Shown: piece after piece, positions 9,334-19,440 of the stretch
Layout: each line of letters opens with the position of its first letter
How positions within the stretch are numbered: position 1 is the first letter of the stretch
DNA from: OCS116 cluster bacterium AG-390-A19
GTDB taxonomy: Bacteria > Pseudomonadota > Alphaproteobacteria > MED-G09
Length of the DNA: 53,692 nucleotides
Reading direction: 5' to 3'
Assembly (NCBI GenBank): GCA_003278145.1
Contig: QCGV01000006.1
Coordinates: forward strand, 1-53,692
Made by a program: the position numbers and the translations under genes
The notes under the pieces: model-generated
The model's input: only the letters and a program-made list of their open reading frames with translations
Databases searched by the model: none
Told to the model about the DNA's origin: nothing

Positions 9334-10152
9334 CTATATTCCGTAAATAAATAAATTATTTTGATTTGCGTATTTTATCATTTTTTTCTTATCAACAAGG
9401 AAAGCTTTTTTGTTTTCAAGAATTATTCCATCTAAACCAAGTTCATTTATTAATTTCAATGTATTAAGGCCAACTGTAGGCAAATCTACTCTAGGATCTT
9501 GAATTGGTTTTAACATTTTAATTAAAAAACCACCTGAAATATCATTATGCTTTTCTTTTAATGCTCTATAAAGCATATAATCAGTACCATTAATATCTTC
9601 AGTAATTATTACTTTATTATTTGAAATAATACATGCCTGTCCAATATCATTATTACCAATTTTTGAGCAAGTTTTTACACCCAACTCAATACTATTTAGA
9701 TTATTTTTTGTTATATTGGTTTCAGTAAGTATCCCTTTTGACATAAGAATATTTTTTAAGAAATTCTCAGCTCCAACTATTTTTATTTTAACTTTACTCT
9801 CAATGTAATTAATAATTGTTTTTATTATTTCTGCATCACCTTTATTTCTAATCTTAAATAGAGAGAAAAAAAGTTTTAATCCAAAAAAATCAGGAAAAAG
9901 AAAAAAGAAATTTGGAATTCTCGCTCCACCAATTATAACTAACTCATTACAATTATTTTTTTTTAACATATTCATTGCAAGACCAATTTGTCCAAAACGC
10001 ATCCATTGATGAGGGAACTTTTCAATATTTTTATCAGTTAAGCCTTTAATTGCTATTATAAAAACTTCTTTATTTGACTTGGTTATACTCTCAGCAACCT
10101 TTATTGGAAGTACACCCTTACCGGCGTATATTCCTATACTTTTTTCAGTCAT
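9334..10152 (-). CDS. lpxI: UDP-2,3-diacylglucosamine pyrophosphatase (LpxI type)
   Basis: This 272-aa protein of the LpxI family (formerly DUF1009) hydrolyses UDP-2,3-diacylglucosamine to lipid X. It is the non-homologous replacement for LpxH that is usual in Alphaproteobacteria. The N-terminal IYAGKGVLP motif and the conserved aromatic/basic stretch with GDAEIIKTI (about residues 110-130) fit the family, as does the position between lpxA and lpxB. Its start overlaps the lpxA stop by one base (TAATG). Confidence 0.92.
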   Translation of the reverse strand: MTEKSIGIYAGKGVLPIKVAESITKSNKEVFIIAIKGLTDKNIEKFPHQWMRFGQIGLAMNMLKKNNCNELVIIGGARIPNFFFLFPDFFGLKLFFSLFKIRNKGDAEIIKTIINYIESKVKIKIVGAENFLKNILMSKGILTETNITKNNLNSIELGVKTCSKIGNNDIGQACIISNNKVIITEDINGTDYMLYRALKEKHNDISGGFLIKMLKPIQDPRVDLPTVGLNTLKLINELGLDGIILENKKAFLVDKKKMIKYANQNNLFIYGI

Positions 10153-10946
10153 TATAACTCTTCTGGTAAACAGTAGCTTCTGTTACCCTTTTGTGTAACA
10201 AAATTAATTAATTCATTAACAACAGAAGAATCAATGTTTTCAGATTTAAGTTTTTCAATTCTATCTTTGAATTCATTTTCTCCATTCTCAAATAAAATTG
10301 AATAGGCCTTTTTTACTTTTTTTATTTCTTCGTTATTAAAATTTCTTCTTCGTAGACCAGTTAAATTTAAACCTTCCAAAGTTGCTCTATTACCAACGGC
10401 TAATCCATAAGGAATTAAATCTTTTGTAAGAGCAGAAAAACCTCCCAAAAAAGAATGCGATCCAATTCTAGTCCATTGATGAACAGCTGATAATCCACCC
10501 AAAATTGCCCAATCACCAATTTGTACATGACCTGCTATCATAACATTGTTAGCTAAAACACAATTACTACCAATAATACAATCATGCGCAACATGGGCAC
10601 CTGCCATAAATAAGTTATTATCACCCACTAATGTTTCTAGGCCACCTGCATCAGTACCAATATGCATAGTAACATGTTCGCGAATATTATTATTTTTACC
10701 AATTTTCAAAGATCCATTCTCACCTTTAAATTTTAAGTCCTGTGGATCACCGCCCAAAACAGTAAAAGGCCATACTTTTGTTCCAGAGCCTATTGTAGTA
10801 TTACCCTGAACAACAACGTTTGATAATAATTTTACATTTTCTTCAATTTTTACATTAGGGCCAATTATACAAAAAGGTCCTATTTCTGCATTAGAATGAA
10901 TATTTGATGACCCATCTATAATTGCCGTGGAATGAAATAAACTCAT
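10152..10946 (-). CDS. lpxA: UDP-N-acetylglucosamine acyltransferase (LpxA)
   Basis: LpxA adds the first 3-hydroxyacyl chain to UDP-GlcNAc in lipid A synthesis. The protein is a left-handed beta helix: hexapeptide repeats fill most of residues 10-185, followed by a helical C-terminus. It contains the conserved HVAHDC and GGFSA motifs. I choose the ATG at 10946 (264 aa), preceded by a strong AGGTGAGG site about seven bases upstream. The frame extends four codons further to a GTG at 10958, but that start would sit inside fabZ and has a poorer site. Only one base separates the start from the fabZ stop. Confidence 0.95.
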   Translation of the reverse strand: MSLFHSTAIIDGSSNIHSNAEIGPFCIIGPNVKIEENVKLLSNVVVQGNTTIGSGTKVWPFTVLGGDPQDLKFKGENGSLKIGKNNNIREHVTMHIGTDAGGLETLVGDNNLFMAGAHVAHDCIIGSNCVLANNVMIAGHVQIGDWAILGGLSAVHQWTRIGSHSFLGGFSALTKDLIPYGLAVGNRATLEGLNLTGLRRRNFNNEEIKKVKKAYSILFENGENEFKDRIEKLKSENIDSSVVNELINFVTQKGNRSYCLPEEL

Positions 10947-10947
10947 A

Positions 10948-11409
10948 TTAAACCTCACCTAAACGAACAACCATTGCAGTTATCATTGCTTCTGATACCA
11001 AGCTTTCATCAACATAAGCCTTACCATTGAATTGCCAAATATCTCCTTTATTTTTTTCTTTTTTTATTTCCATTTTTAGCTGATCACCAGGAAGAACAGG
11101 TTTTCTAAATTTTGCATTATCAACCTTCATTAAATAAACTGATAAATCACTTGTATCACCATCATAACCATGGACAACTAGAGCACTTGCTGTTTGGGCC
11201 ATAGCTTCAATAATCAAAACACCTGGCATTATTGGATGACCTGGAAAATGACCAGGAAAGAATGGTTCATTTATTGTAACATTTTTAATTCCAACACAAC
11301 TTAAAGTACTATTAATTTCTTCAATCCTATCTACTAACAAAAAAGGATATCTATGAGGAATAAGATCATGAATTTCTTTAGAATTAATTGATATGTTATT
11401 TTTCGTCAT
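10948..11409 (-). CDS. fabZ: 3-hydroxyacyl-ACP dehydratase (FabZ)
   Basis: This 153-aa hot-dog-fold enzyme dehydrates 3-hydroxyacyl-ACP in fatty-acid elongation. It competes with LpxA for 3-hydroxyacyl-ACP, which explains its conserved place among the lpx genes. The active-site loop FPGHFPGHPIMPGV carries His54, and Glu68 lies in LIIEAMAQ, the same numbers as in E. coli FabZ. The HRYPFLLVDR motif precedes it. The start overlaps the end of lpxD by 14 bases. Confidence 0.97.
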   Translation of the reverse strand: MTKNNISINSKEIHDLIPHRYPFLLVDRIEEINSTLSCVGIKNVTINEPFFPGHFPGHPIMPGVLIIEAMAQTASALVVHGYDGDTSDLSVYLMKVDNAKFRKPVLPGDQLKMEIKKEKNKGDIWQFNGKAYVDESLVSEAMITAMVVRLGEV

Positions 11410-12439
11410 TTTTTTTATCCTTAGATGCCATTCTTAATGATAGCATTTCTTTTCTCCATGTATTAATTTCTCTAATAGGAAAACCAGCCCAAATTTTGCC
11501 TGGAGGTAATGTTTTACTTACACCTGCCTTAGCAGCGATTTGAGATCCTTTGCCAATAGTTATATGACCTACGGCTCCTGATTTTGCGCCCATTACAACA
11601 AAATCTTCTAATGTAGTTGATCCTGCAAGACCAACCATGCCAGCAATAATACAGTTTTCACCAATAATACAATTATGAGCAATATGAACTAAGTTATCAA
11701 TTTTTGTTCCATTTTTAATTAAAGTATCCTGCAAACTTCCTCTATCAATAGAACAATTCGATCCAATCTCTATATTATTTTCTATAATTACCGTTCCTAC
11801 TTGAGGTATTTTTTCATGTTTCTCTGCAGACATTGAAAAACCAAAACCATCTTGACCAATTGAAGTTCCCTGATGAATTATATTGTTATTACCAATAATC
11901 GCATGACTTATATTTACATTGGGCCCTATAAAACAATTAGAGCCAATCTCAACACCGCTTGCAATTACACTGTTGGAGGAAATAGTTGTCTCATCTCCTA
12001 TGACAACATTTTTTCCAATAACAGCCCCTTTTTCAATAAAAACATCTTTTCCTAACTTAACGCTAGCATCTATATCTTCTTCAATAGCTAAGCCTGTTGT
12101 TGATTGAGGTTGCATCTCAAAGGGATAAAATTTTTGTGAAATTTTTGTAAAATCCATGTAAGGATTTTCAGAATAAATTAAGATTAAATTTTTAGGAGCT
12201 AGCTCTTTATGTTCCTTTTTTAAAATACAAACACTAGCTTTAGTTTTTAGGAGGTCATCCTTATATTTCAAATCTTGAAAAAAAGTAATATTTCCATCAT
12301 TTGCATGACCTAAGGTAGCTATATCAACAACAAGATAGTTGTTGCTGATTTTGCTATCCAACAATTCTTTTCCTATAAATTTATAAATTTCTTCTAATGT
12401 AAAAGGTCCTGAATTTTTAAAAAATCTAGGGTCACTCAT
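11396..12439 (-). CDS. lpxD: UDP-3-O-acylglucosamine N-acyltransferase (LpxD)
   Basis: This 347-aa enzyme adds the N-linked hydroxyacyl chain in lipid A synthesis. It has an N-terminal uridine-binding domain (about residues 1-100), a long left-handed beta helix of hexapeptide repeats (about 105-290), and a C-terminal helix. Conserved stretches are GQDGFGF, HIAHNC and AGMVGLAGS. The last codons overlap fabZ. The gene lies 11 bases downstream of ompH/skp, in the usual bamA-skp-lpxD-fabZ order. Confidence 0.96.
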   Translation of the reverse strand: MSDPRFFKNSGPFTLEEIYKFIGKELLDSKISNNYLVVDIATLGHANDGNITFFQDLKYKDDLLKTKASVCILKKEHKELAPKNLILIYSENPYMDFTKISQKFYPFEMQPQSTTGLAIEEDIDASVKLGKDVFIEKGAVIGKNVVIGDETTISSNSVIASGVEIGSNCFIGPNVNISHAIIGNNNIIHQGTSIGQDGFGFSMSAEKHEKIPQVGTVIIENNIEIGSNCSIDRGSLQDTLIKNGTKIDNLVHIAHNCIIGENCIIAGMVGLAGSTTLEDFVVMGAKSGAVGHITIGKGSQIAAKAGVSKTLPPGKIWAGFPIREINTWRKEMLSLRMASKDKKNDEK

Positions 12440-12450
12440 ATAAATAATTC

Positions 12451-12987
12451 CTATTCGTCAGAGATAGTTACCTTTACATCAGGAAGTCTTTTATTTAATC
12501 TTTTTACAACCTCAGCGGAGATATCTAATTTAGGATCACCAAATAAAATTGCTTGTCTATCCAAGAGAATTTTTGCACCTTTTTCATTAACAATTTCTGT
12601 TAAAATTGGACTCATTACAGAGTCAATTGATGCCGACGCTCTTTGAATAGCTTCTTGAATTTTTTGAACTTTAGTTTGTAACTCTTGTTGTTTACTTTCT
12701 GCCTCAGTTTGAAGTGCATTAACTCTCTCTTGAAATACTTCTGGTGCCAAGAGAGTTTTTTCTTCCTCTAGCTTCTGCCCTTTTGCTTGAAGATCTTTTG
12801 AAACATCATCTCTGAGATCTATTACTTCTTTATTTAATGCTTCACTCTGCTTTCTAAGAGAAACACCAGATTTAGACTGGGAAACAACATACTGTAAATT
12901 GACAATTAATACATCTTCAGCTGCATTAACAGGCGCTGATAATCCCATAACAAAAGCTATAGCAGCTATAATAAATGACTTTTTCAT
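12451..12987 (-). CDS. skp: Periplasmic chaperone OmpH/Skp
   Basis: This is a periplasmic chaperone for outer-membrane proteins on their way to BamA. With the ATG at 12987 it is 178 aa and begins with a clear signal peptide (KK, a hydrophobic core of about 15 residues, then VNAAED). The middle (about residues 40-120) is a charged, Gln/Glu/Lys-rich coiled coil, as in Skp. A strong GGAGGA site lies just upstream of this ATG. A longer frame reaches a TTG at 12999, but it would start within the ribosome site. The 116 bases up to bamA (12988-13103) hold that site and AT-rich DNA with no clear hairpin. Confidence 0.9.
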   Translation of the reverse strand: MKKSFIIAAIAFVMGLSAPVNAAEDVLIVNLQYVVSQSKSGVSLRKQSEALNKEVIDLRDDVSKDLQAKGQKLEEEKTLLAPEVFQERVNALQTEAESKQQELQTKVQKIQEAIQRASASIDSVMSPILTEIVNEKGAKILLDRQAILFGDPKLDISAEVVKRLNKRLPDVKVTISDE

Positions 12988-13103
12988 ATTTTCCTCCAAA
13001 TATATGATGTATTTAAAAACGTTCTTTTAAATAAATTACATAAAAACATATACACTAATCGAATATAAAATACACTAAGTTACTCTAATAGTATTTTTAT
13101 AAG

Positions 13104-15566
13104 TTAAAATCTAGTACCTCCACTAAATCTAAAGAATTTAGCATCATCATACTCTTCACTTACTACGTCTCTGCCTATATCAAATCTTATAGGACCAAAA
13201 GGTGAATTCCAATTTAAAGTGATACCTACAGCTGCTCTAAAAGTTGCGTCATCAACAAATCGAGTGCATAGAGTTCCATATTTCTCATTAAGTCCTACAC
13301 TATCAACAGCGCAAGCATCGTTGAGACTGCTATAATCTGAGTTAATTACAGCAATAGGATCATAAAAAGGATCGTTTACATCAGAAAGAATTTGTTGAGC
13401 TTGCTGATTATTAAGGACCCTATTAGTATCATCATTCTTACCGATAATACCAAAATCACTAAAAATCGCTGTTTTCAATCCAAATTCATCTGGAAGGCCA
13501 ATTGGAACAGTTAGTTCAATTGTACCAATTGCAAAAAACTCTGCACCTCTTGGTCTATCAGTTATTAACTCCTTTGGACCAACACCAGCCCTATCAAAAC
13601 CTCTAAAGGTTGTCCCACCCTTAAAAAAGCGATCATTGATTCTTAATTTTTTATTAGAATAATTATAAACATACCCAGCATTAGCACCAACATTTAAAAC
13701 CCAGTTTTGAGCAATTTCATAATAATACTTTCCGCCTGTTGTTGATCTTATGTATTCAGAGTCACCTAATAAACCAGCGACATCTTGCCCAAAAGAGAAA
13801 GTCCAACCAGATGTTGTATCTATGTAATCATCTCGAGTATCAATTACATAACTATAACCAATCTCTGATTTATCGGCATTATAATCATCAGCCAAATTAT
13901 ACCCGCTATCGAAAAGATAACTGGAAACTTCCTCTTGAAAATATCGATAGAAAACAGATAAATTCGAAAAATCTGACATCGGCCAAACAGCTCTAATAGA
14001 TGCACCAGATTGCATCGATCTATATGAAGAATACCTTCTGTAATCATTATCAATATGAAAAATATCGAAACCTGCAGACATCCTTCTTCCAAGAAAATAA
14101 GGTTGAGTAAAACCTATTTCAAATTGTTTTCTTCTTTCAGAGTTTGCAATATTAAATTTGATAGATTGACCTCTTCCCAATAAATTTCTTTCTGATATCC
14201 CTATTTCTAACAATAGACTTTCAGCAGATGAAAAACCTGCTCCAACAGATAGTTCGCCAGTAGGCTGCTCCTCAACATCAAAATCAACTATCATTCTATC
14301 TTCAGTTGATCCTGGTCTAACACTAACCTCAACCTCTTTAAAATATCCAAGTGACTTAATTTTTGTCTCTGATCTATCAATTAAGACTTTATTATATGCA
14401 TCCCCTTCCAAAACCCTGAGCTCTCTTCTTATAACCTCATCTCGGGTACGCGTATTTTGATTAATATTTACAGTCTCGATATAAACTCTTGGTCCTTCCT
14501 CAATAATATAGACTATATCTATAACAGCTTCTTCTTTATTTCTTTTTACCCTTGGCCTAACATCTGCTGAGGCATAACCATCCTCCCCAACTGCAAAAGT
14601 TATATTATCAATAGAAGAGTCTATATCCGTTGCTTTATATTTATTGCCTTTTCTATGTTCAATTAAAGGTAATAATGTATCAGTATCCATATTGGGTAAG
14701 CTACTTCTAATTGTAGCATCACCAAATTCATACTCTATTCCTTCATCGAGAACATAAGTAATAATAAAATTTGATCCATCTTTAGTTAATTCTGCAACAG
14801 CTGATATTACCTGAAAATCTGCATATCCCTCATCAAGATAAAACTTTCTTAACTGCTCTCGGTCATACGCAAGTTTATCAGGATCATATGAGTCTTCGGA
14901 TGAAAAGAATTTCCACCATTTCGACTCTTGGGTAACTAATTTTCCTTTTAGTTTTCTATCTCTAAATTTCTTATTACCTAAAAAATTTATAGATGAAACA
15001 CCAGTAGTTGGTCCTTCACTAATTTCAAAAATTAAATCAACTCTATTTTGAGGCTGTCGAATAACTTTAGGCTCTATTTTTGCTGAAAATCTTCCAGATC
15101 TTCTGTATAGCTCTACTAGTCTTTGTACATCCGCTTGAACTTTTGAACGTGTATATACAGATCTGGGTCTAAGCTCAACTTCTTCTTCAAATTTATCAGT
15201 TTTAAGAGCTTTATTTCCTTCAAAATCAACTCTATTAATAATTGGATTTTCTACTACAAAAACTATGAGACCTGAATTTTCATACCTAATGGCAACATCT
15301 GCAAATAAACCAGTATTAAATAAAATTTTTAGAGACTGATCAACAACTTCTTCATTATAAAGATCACCAGGCTTAATAGTCATATAAGAGCGTATTGTAT
15401 CCGGTTCTATTCTTTGAGAGCCTCTAACCTCAACAAATAATATTCTTTCTATGCTTTGAACAATTTGATTATCTTCTATTACTTGACTTTCTTCTTGAGC
15501 ATTAACAATTTGAAAAAAGGATAAAAATAAGAAAGGTATTAAAAATAATAATTTTTTGTTTTTCAT
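13104..15566 (-). CDS. bamA: Outer-membrane protein assembly factor BamA
   Basis: This 820-aa protein is the core of the BAM complex, which folds beta-barrel proteins into the outer membrane. It has a signal peptide (KNKKLLFLIPFLFLSFF, cleaved near VNAQEE), five predicted POTRA domains (about residues 40-430), and a C-terminal Omp85 barrel ending in Phe (GGTRF), as expected for an outer-membrane insertion signal. A predicted extracellular loop near residues 715-770 carries two cysteines and may be disulphide-bonded. Together with skp, lpx, lol and rseP it forms an envelope-biogenesis cluster. Confidence 0.97.
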   Translation of the reverse strand: MKNKKLLFLIPFLFLSFFQIVNAQEESQVIEDNQIVQSIERILFVEVRGSQRIEPDTIRSYMTIKPGDLYNEEVVDQSLKILFNTGLFADVAIRYENSGLIVFVVENPIINRVDFEGNKALKTDKFEEEVELRPRSVYTRSKVQADVQRLVELYRRSGRFSAKIEPKVIRQPQNRVDLIFEISEGPTTGVSSINFLGNKKFRDRKLKGKLVTQESKWWKFFSSEDSYDPDKLAYDREQLRKFYLDEGYADFQVISAVAELTKDGSNFIITYVLDEGIEYEFGDATIRSSLPNMDTDTLLPLIEHRKGNKYKATDIDSSIDNITFAVGEDGYASADVRPRVKRNKEEAVIDIVYIIEEGPRVYIETVNINQNTRTRDEVIRRELRVLEGDAYNKVLIDRSETKIKSLGYFKEVEVSVRPGSTEDRMIVDFDVEEQPTGELSVGAGFSSAESLLLEIGISERNLLGRGQSIKFNIANSERRKQFEIGFTQPYFLGRRMSAGFDIFHIDNDYRRYSSYRSMQSGASIRAVWPMSDFSNLSVFYRYFQEEVSSYLFDSGYNLADDYNADKSEIGYSYVIDTRDDYIDTTSGWTFSFGQDVAGLLGDSEYIRSTTGGKYYYEIAQNWVLNVGANAGYVYNYSNKKLRINDRFFKGGTTFRGFDRAGVGPKELITDRPRGAEFFAIGTIELTVPIGLPDEFGLKTAIFSDFGIIGKNDDTNRVLNNQQAQQILSDVNDPFYDPIAVINSDYSSLNDACAVDSVGLNEKYGTLCTRFVDDATFRAAVGITLNWNSPFGPIRFDIGRDVVSEEYDDAKFFRFSGGTRF

Positions 15567-15593
15567 ATTTTTTCCAAGAAATAAATTTCTAAT

Positions 15594-16715
15594 CTAAAGC
15601 CGACTTATATCAAGAATGGTCACAAAAATCATAAGAGCAATTAATAGACTTACTCCTATTTGCATTCCATATTCTTGAACTTTAGGATTAATAGGTTTTC
15701 CAAAAATAATTTCATATGTATAAAACAATAAATGACCACCATCTAAAACTGGAATTGGTAATAAATTTATAACACCAAGGTTTACGGAAATAGCAGCAAT
15801 TAATCCAAGCAAAGGAATTATACCATACTCAGCCACTTGTCCTGAAACTTGTATAATTTTAATAGGTCCTCCCATTTGATCGACAGACTCTCTACCAATA
15901 ATAAGTTGGCCAAGATAACCTAATATCTTCGATGTTAATGAGAATGTTTCTTGGATACCCCTTAAAAGACCAGAAAATAAATTATATTCTTTAATTTGAT
16001 AAAATGATGGATCTTGCTCAGCCATTATACCAATTCTTCCAACCTTATATTCACTTCCAAATCGGTCTCTTTCAATTATAATTTCTGGTCTAACATTTAG
16101 AAATACATTAGATCCATTTCTTAAAACTATTATTTCAAGATTATCCTCTGGATTTTCAATAATATAACTTCTTATTTCGTTGAAAGAACTAATTTCATTT
16201 CCGTTTATATTTGTTATTAAATCACCTTTTTTAATCCCAGACTTATCTGCAGCAGAATTTTCTAGGACCTCGCCAACAAGAGGTTCAATAACTGTTTCAC
16301 CTTTATAAACAAAAATAGAAGCAAAAATTATTATAGCTAAAATGAAATTAAAGACTGGTCCAGCAGCAGTTGTTGCAACTTTTTGCCATACAGATTTTGA
16401 GTGAAAATTATCACTTTGTTTTATTGATATGTTTTTATCTCTTTTTCCAGATAAGTCTTCATCTCCCTTAAACTTAACATATCCACCGACAGGAAATAAT
16501 GCCACTCTCCATAATGTTCCAGATTTATCGTATCTTCCCCAAATTTGCTTACCCATACCAATAGAGAAAGTTTCCACTCCAATACCACACCACTTCCCAA
16601 TTAAATAATGACCCATTTCATGAACAAAGACCACAACAGTTATTAGAATTGCAAATGCAAAAATATACTGAAAAATATCAGGAATATAATTTATTAGATT
16701 TATCAATAATTCCAT
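15594..16715 (-). CDS. rseP: Site-2 protease RseP
   Basis: This inner-membrane zinc metalloprotease cleaves membrane-embedded anti-sigma factors or signal peptides. The zinc motif HEMGH (His32, Glu33, His36) lies in the first membrane helix, a PDZ domain sits around residues 130-210, and the NLLPIPVLDGGH motif marks the third core helix. I use the ATG at 16715 (373 aa): a GGGAT site lies about eight bases upstream and dxr ends one base before. A six-codon extension to a TTG at 16733 would lie inside dxr and is less likely. Confidence 0.95.
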   Translation of the reverse strand: MELLINLINYIPDIFQYIFAFAILITVVVFVHEMGHYLIGKWCGIGVETFSIGMGKQIWGRYDKSGTLWRVALFPVGGYVKFKGDEDLSGKRDKNISIKQSDNFHSKSVWQKVATTAAGPVFNFILAIIIFASIFVYKGETVIEPLVGEVLENSAADKSGIKKGDLITNINGNEISSFNEIRSYIIENPEDNLEIIVLRNGSNVFLNVRPEIIIERDRFGSEYKVGRIGIMAEQDPSFYQIKEYNLFSGLLRGIQETFSLTSKILGYLGQLIIGRESVDQMGGPIKIIQVSGQVAEYGIIPLLGLIAAISVNLGVINLLPIPVLDGGHLLFYTYEIIFGKPINPKVQEYGMQIGVSLLIALMIFVTILDISRL

Positions 16716-16716
16716 T

Positions 16717-17889
16717 TTAAAATCCCAACTCAATACTTTCTAGAGCTTTTCTCCTTGCTTCATTATCAGCAGAAAATATCCCATCTATGTCTGATATTGT
16801 TTCTAATGTTTTATTATCACAATGTCCAATATCCTCTATAACTTTATCAATAATTTTTACAATATCTAGAAATTGTATTTTATTGTTTAAAAAAGCATTT
16901 ACAGCAATTTCATTTGCTGCATTTAAAAATATTGGTAAATTTCCGCCTTTTTCAAGGGCTAAACGAGATAATGAAATAGATTTATATTTGGTTTCATCAA
17001 CAATTTCCACACTAAGGTTATTTAAATCAGAAATTGAAATGGGGTCTATTTTATTCTCTTTTACTTTAGGCCATGATAAAGCATGGTCAATTGGATTTAA
17101 CATACTAGGCCTCCCAAAGTGTCCGAACAATGATCCATTTTTCATTAACACAAGTCCATGAATTATTGATTGTCTGTGAATAATCACATCAATACTCTCA
17201 GAAGGTAATTCAAAAAGATAATGAGCCTCTATAATTTCTAAGCCCTTATTCATTAGAGTAGCTGAGTCAACAGATATTTTCTTACCCATTTTCCATACCG
17301 GGTGATTGATTGCTTGTTTAGGTGTGATATTTTTCATATCCTCTTCTGAAAAATTATAAAAAGGTCCACCTGATGCTGTTAAAAAAATTTTACTGACGTC
17401 ATCTATAGACTTGCCATCTAAAATTTGAAAAATAGCATTATGCTCACTATCAATTGGAATAATTTTACAATCATTTTTTTTTGCTAGTTTTTTTATTAAA
17501 GAACCAGCTGAAACAACACACTCCTTATTGGCTATAGCTATAATTGAAGAACTTTTAATTGACTCAATTAAAGGTCTTAAGCCTGCTAAGCCAACAATCG
17601 AAGCAATTACAATATCGGACTCATAACTAGCTGCCTCACAAATACCCTCAGTACCAACAAGGCATTTAATATGACTTGGAAGATTCTTTTTTAATTCTTT
17701 AAATTTTTTTTCGTTAGCTATTGCTACAATTTTTGGATCAAATTCTTTTGCTAATGAAATAATTTTATCTATATCTTCATTGCATGTAATACTTACAAGA
17801 TCAAATTCACTTTTATTTTTTCTCAATAACTCGATCGTACTATTTCCTACAGAACCAGTTACTCCAAAAATTGAAATTGATTTTTTCAT
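16717..17889 (-). CDS. dxr: 1-deoxy-D-xylulose 5-phosphate reductoisomerase (Dxr)
   Basis: This 390-aa NADPH-dependent enzyme forms methylerythritol phosphate, the committed step of the non-mevalonate isoprenoid pathway. The N-terminal nucleotide-binding motif is GVTGSVGNST, NKECVV contacts the cofactor and substrate, and PIDSEHNA carries the metal-binding acidic residues. It lies between cdsA and rseP in a well-conserved order, three bases after cdsA, so isoprenoid supply is made alongside the polyprenol synthase uppS. Confidence 0.97.
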   Translation of the reverse strand: MKKSISIFGVTGSVGNSTIELLRKNKSEFDLVSITCNEDIDKIISLAKEFDPKIVAIANEKKFKELKKNLPSHIKCLVGTEGICEAASYESDIVIASIVGLAGLRPLIESIKSSSIIAIANKECVVSAGSLIKKLAKKNDCKIIPIDSEHNAIFQILDGKSIDDVSKIFLTASGGPFYNFSEEDMKNITPKQAINHPVWKMGKKISVDSATLMNKGLEIIEAHYLFELPSESIDVIIHRQSIIHGLVLMKNGSLFGHFGRPSMLNPIDHALSWPKVKENKIDPISISDLNNLSVEIVDETKYKSISLSRLALEKGGNLPIFLNAANEIAVNAFLNNKIQFLDIVKIIDKVIEDIGHCDNKTLETISDIDGIFSADNEARRKALESIELGF

Positions 17890-17892
17890 TTT

Positions 17893-18705
17893 TTAACCCA
17901 AGAAAATTATAGAAGGATTTTCAATAGCATTCATAAAAATAGCATATATAGGCATTAAGAAAAAAATAGGTAAAATACTATCTGCCCTATCCAAAAAACC
18001 ACCATGACCAGGAATAAAAAAACCAGTATCCTTAATATTAGCTTTTCTTTTTAAAAACGAAATAAATAGATCACCTAAAATTGATAATAAGACAATTCCA
18101 AAACCCACAAAGATATTATTAAAATTGAAAGAATTTGAAAAATTTAAAGTAAAAAAAACAAACCAAAGTGTGCCTAAAATAAATGCAGAAATAAATCCTG
18201 ATAAGGTTTTATTAGGAGATACAGAACTAAATAATTTAGGTCCTCCAAAAATATTCCCAAAAATATATGCTGCTATATCGCTAATAAATATAGTAGATAA
18301 TATAATAATTAACATTAATAAGCCTTGATCCACCTCTCTTAGCCAATTGATTGTTAAAACTGATAAAGAAATATAAATAAAACCAAAGGAGGACATTTTA
18401 TATTTATTAATAGTTAGCCTTGAAAAAATTGTTAAAAATAAAAAACTTAGAAAAAAAGTAATAATCGACAGAGAGCTAATAGTATCTAAAATTAAAATAG
18501 TTGTTAAACCAAGAGATGTAATTAAACCTCTAATAATCCAAAAACTTTTTGATATTAATCTCATCCATTCAAAAATCATAAATAATGAAGCTATAATCAA
18601 AAAAAATGTAAAATATATCCCACCTTTAATTAATGAAAAAAGTACAACTGATAAAAGAACTATAGATGAAAAAAATCTTATTTTTATATCACTAGGTAGA
18701 TTCAT
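17893..18705 (-). CDS. cdsA: Phosphatidate cytidylyltransferase (CdsA)
   Basis: This 270-aa integral membrane enzyme makes CDP-diacylglycerol from phosphatidic acid and CTP. It is very hydrophobic, with about eight likely membrane helices. The C-terminal family signature is clear: KRKANIKD followed by PGHGGFLDRADS. Its start overlaps the end of uppS by 14 bases, and dxr follows after three bases. Confidence 0.95.
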   Translation of the reverse strand: MNLPSDIKIRFFSSIVLLSVVLFSLIKGGIYFTFFLIIASLFMIFEWMRLISKSFWIIRGLITSLGLTTILILDTISSLSIITFFLSFLFLTIFSRLTINKYKMSSFGFIYISLSVLTINWLREVDQGLLMLIIILSTIFISDIAAYIFGNIFGGPKLFSSVSPNKTLSGFISAFILGTLWFVFFTLNFSNSFNFNNIFVGFGIVLLSILGDLFISFLKRKANIKDTGFFIPGHGGFLDRADSILPIFFLMPIYAIFMNAIENPSIIFLG

Positions 18706-19438
18706 TGTTTATATCCTTCTCAATACTTCCAAATCTTCTATACCTATTTTTAAAATCGTTTATAGCTAATATTAAATTATCCTTATTAAAATCAGGCCAT
18801 AATGTTTCATCAAAAAATATTTCAGTATAGGCCAATTGCCATAGTAAAAAATTAGAAACTCTTTTTTCTGAACCTGTTCTAATTAATAAATCTGGCTCGG
18901 GTATACCGGCAGTAAATAAATTACTATTTATAATTTGTTCATCAATAGCTAACGGGTCAATATCGCCAGATTTAGCTGCAGAACTAATTTTTTTAATAGC
19001 GTTAACCAACTCATCTCTTCCACTATAATTAAAAGCAATCTGCAAATAGAGACCATTATTATTCTTAGTTAATTCTTCAGAAGAGTTAATTAAATTTATT
19101 ATATCCTCAGGAATTCTCTCACGATTTCCTATTATTCTTATTTTAACATTTTTTTTATGCAGTTCAGATAGATCGGTTTGAATAAATTTTCTCAATAAAT
19201 TCATAAGATTAGATGTTTCAGATTTTGGTCTTTTCCAATTATCAGTTGAAAAACTAAAAACAGTTAAGTATGGAATTTGAAAGTCTTCGATATAAGTCAG
19301 CAGATTTCTCAGAGATTTTACACCTTCCTTGTGACCATTCTGTCTAGGTAAACCTCTATATTCCGACCACCTACCGTTACCATCCATAATAATTGCCAGA
19401 TGTGATAGGTTATTTTCCCTTTTGGAAGAAAATGTCAT
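18692..19438 (-). CDS. uppS: Undecaprenyl diphosphate synthase (UppS)
   Basis: This 248-aa cis-prenyltransferase makes the C55 lipid carrier for peptidoglycan and O-antigen. The catalytic Asp19 lies in IIMDGNGRW, and the C-terminal LIRTGSEKRVSNFLLWQ motif binds the homoallylic diphosphate. The length is standard. It starts two bases after frr and overlaps cdsA. Confidence 0.97.
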   Translation of the reverse strand: MTFSSKRENNLSHLAIIMDGNGRWSEYRGLPRQNGHKEGVKSLRNLLTYIEDFQIPYLTVFSFSTDNWKRPKSETSNLMNLLRKFIQTDLSELHKKNVKIRIIGNRERIPEDIINLINSSEELTKNNNGLYLQIAFNYSGRDELVNAIKKISSAAKSGDIDPLAIDEQIINSNLFTAGIPEPDLLIRTGSEKRVSNFLLWQLAYTEIFFDETLWPDFNKDNLILAINDFKNRYRRFGSIEKDINNEST

Positions 19439-19440
19439 TT

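Noticed and set aside
16787-17161. 124-codon plus-strand open frame opposite dxr
   Set aside because: Antisense shadow of dxr with no recognisable motif or ribosome site.
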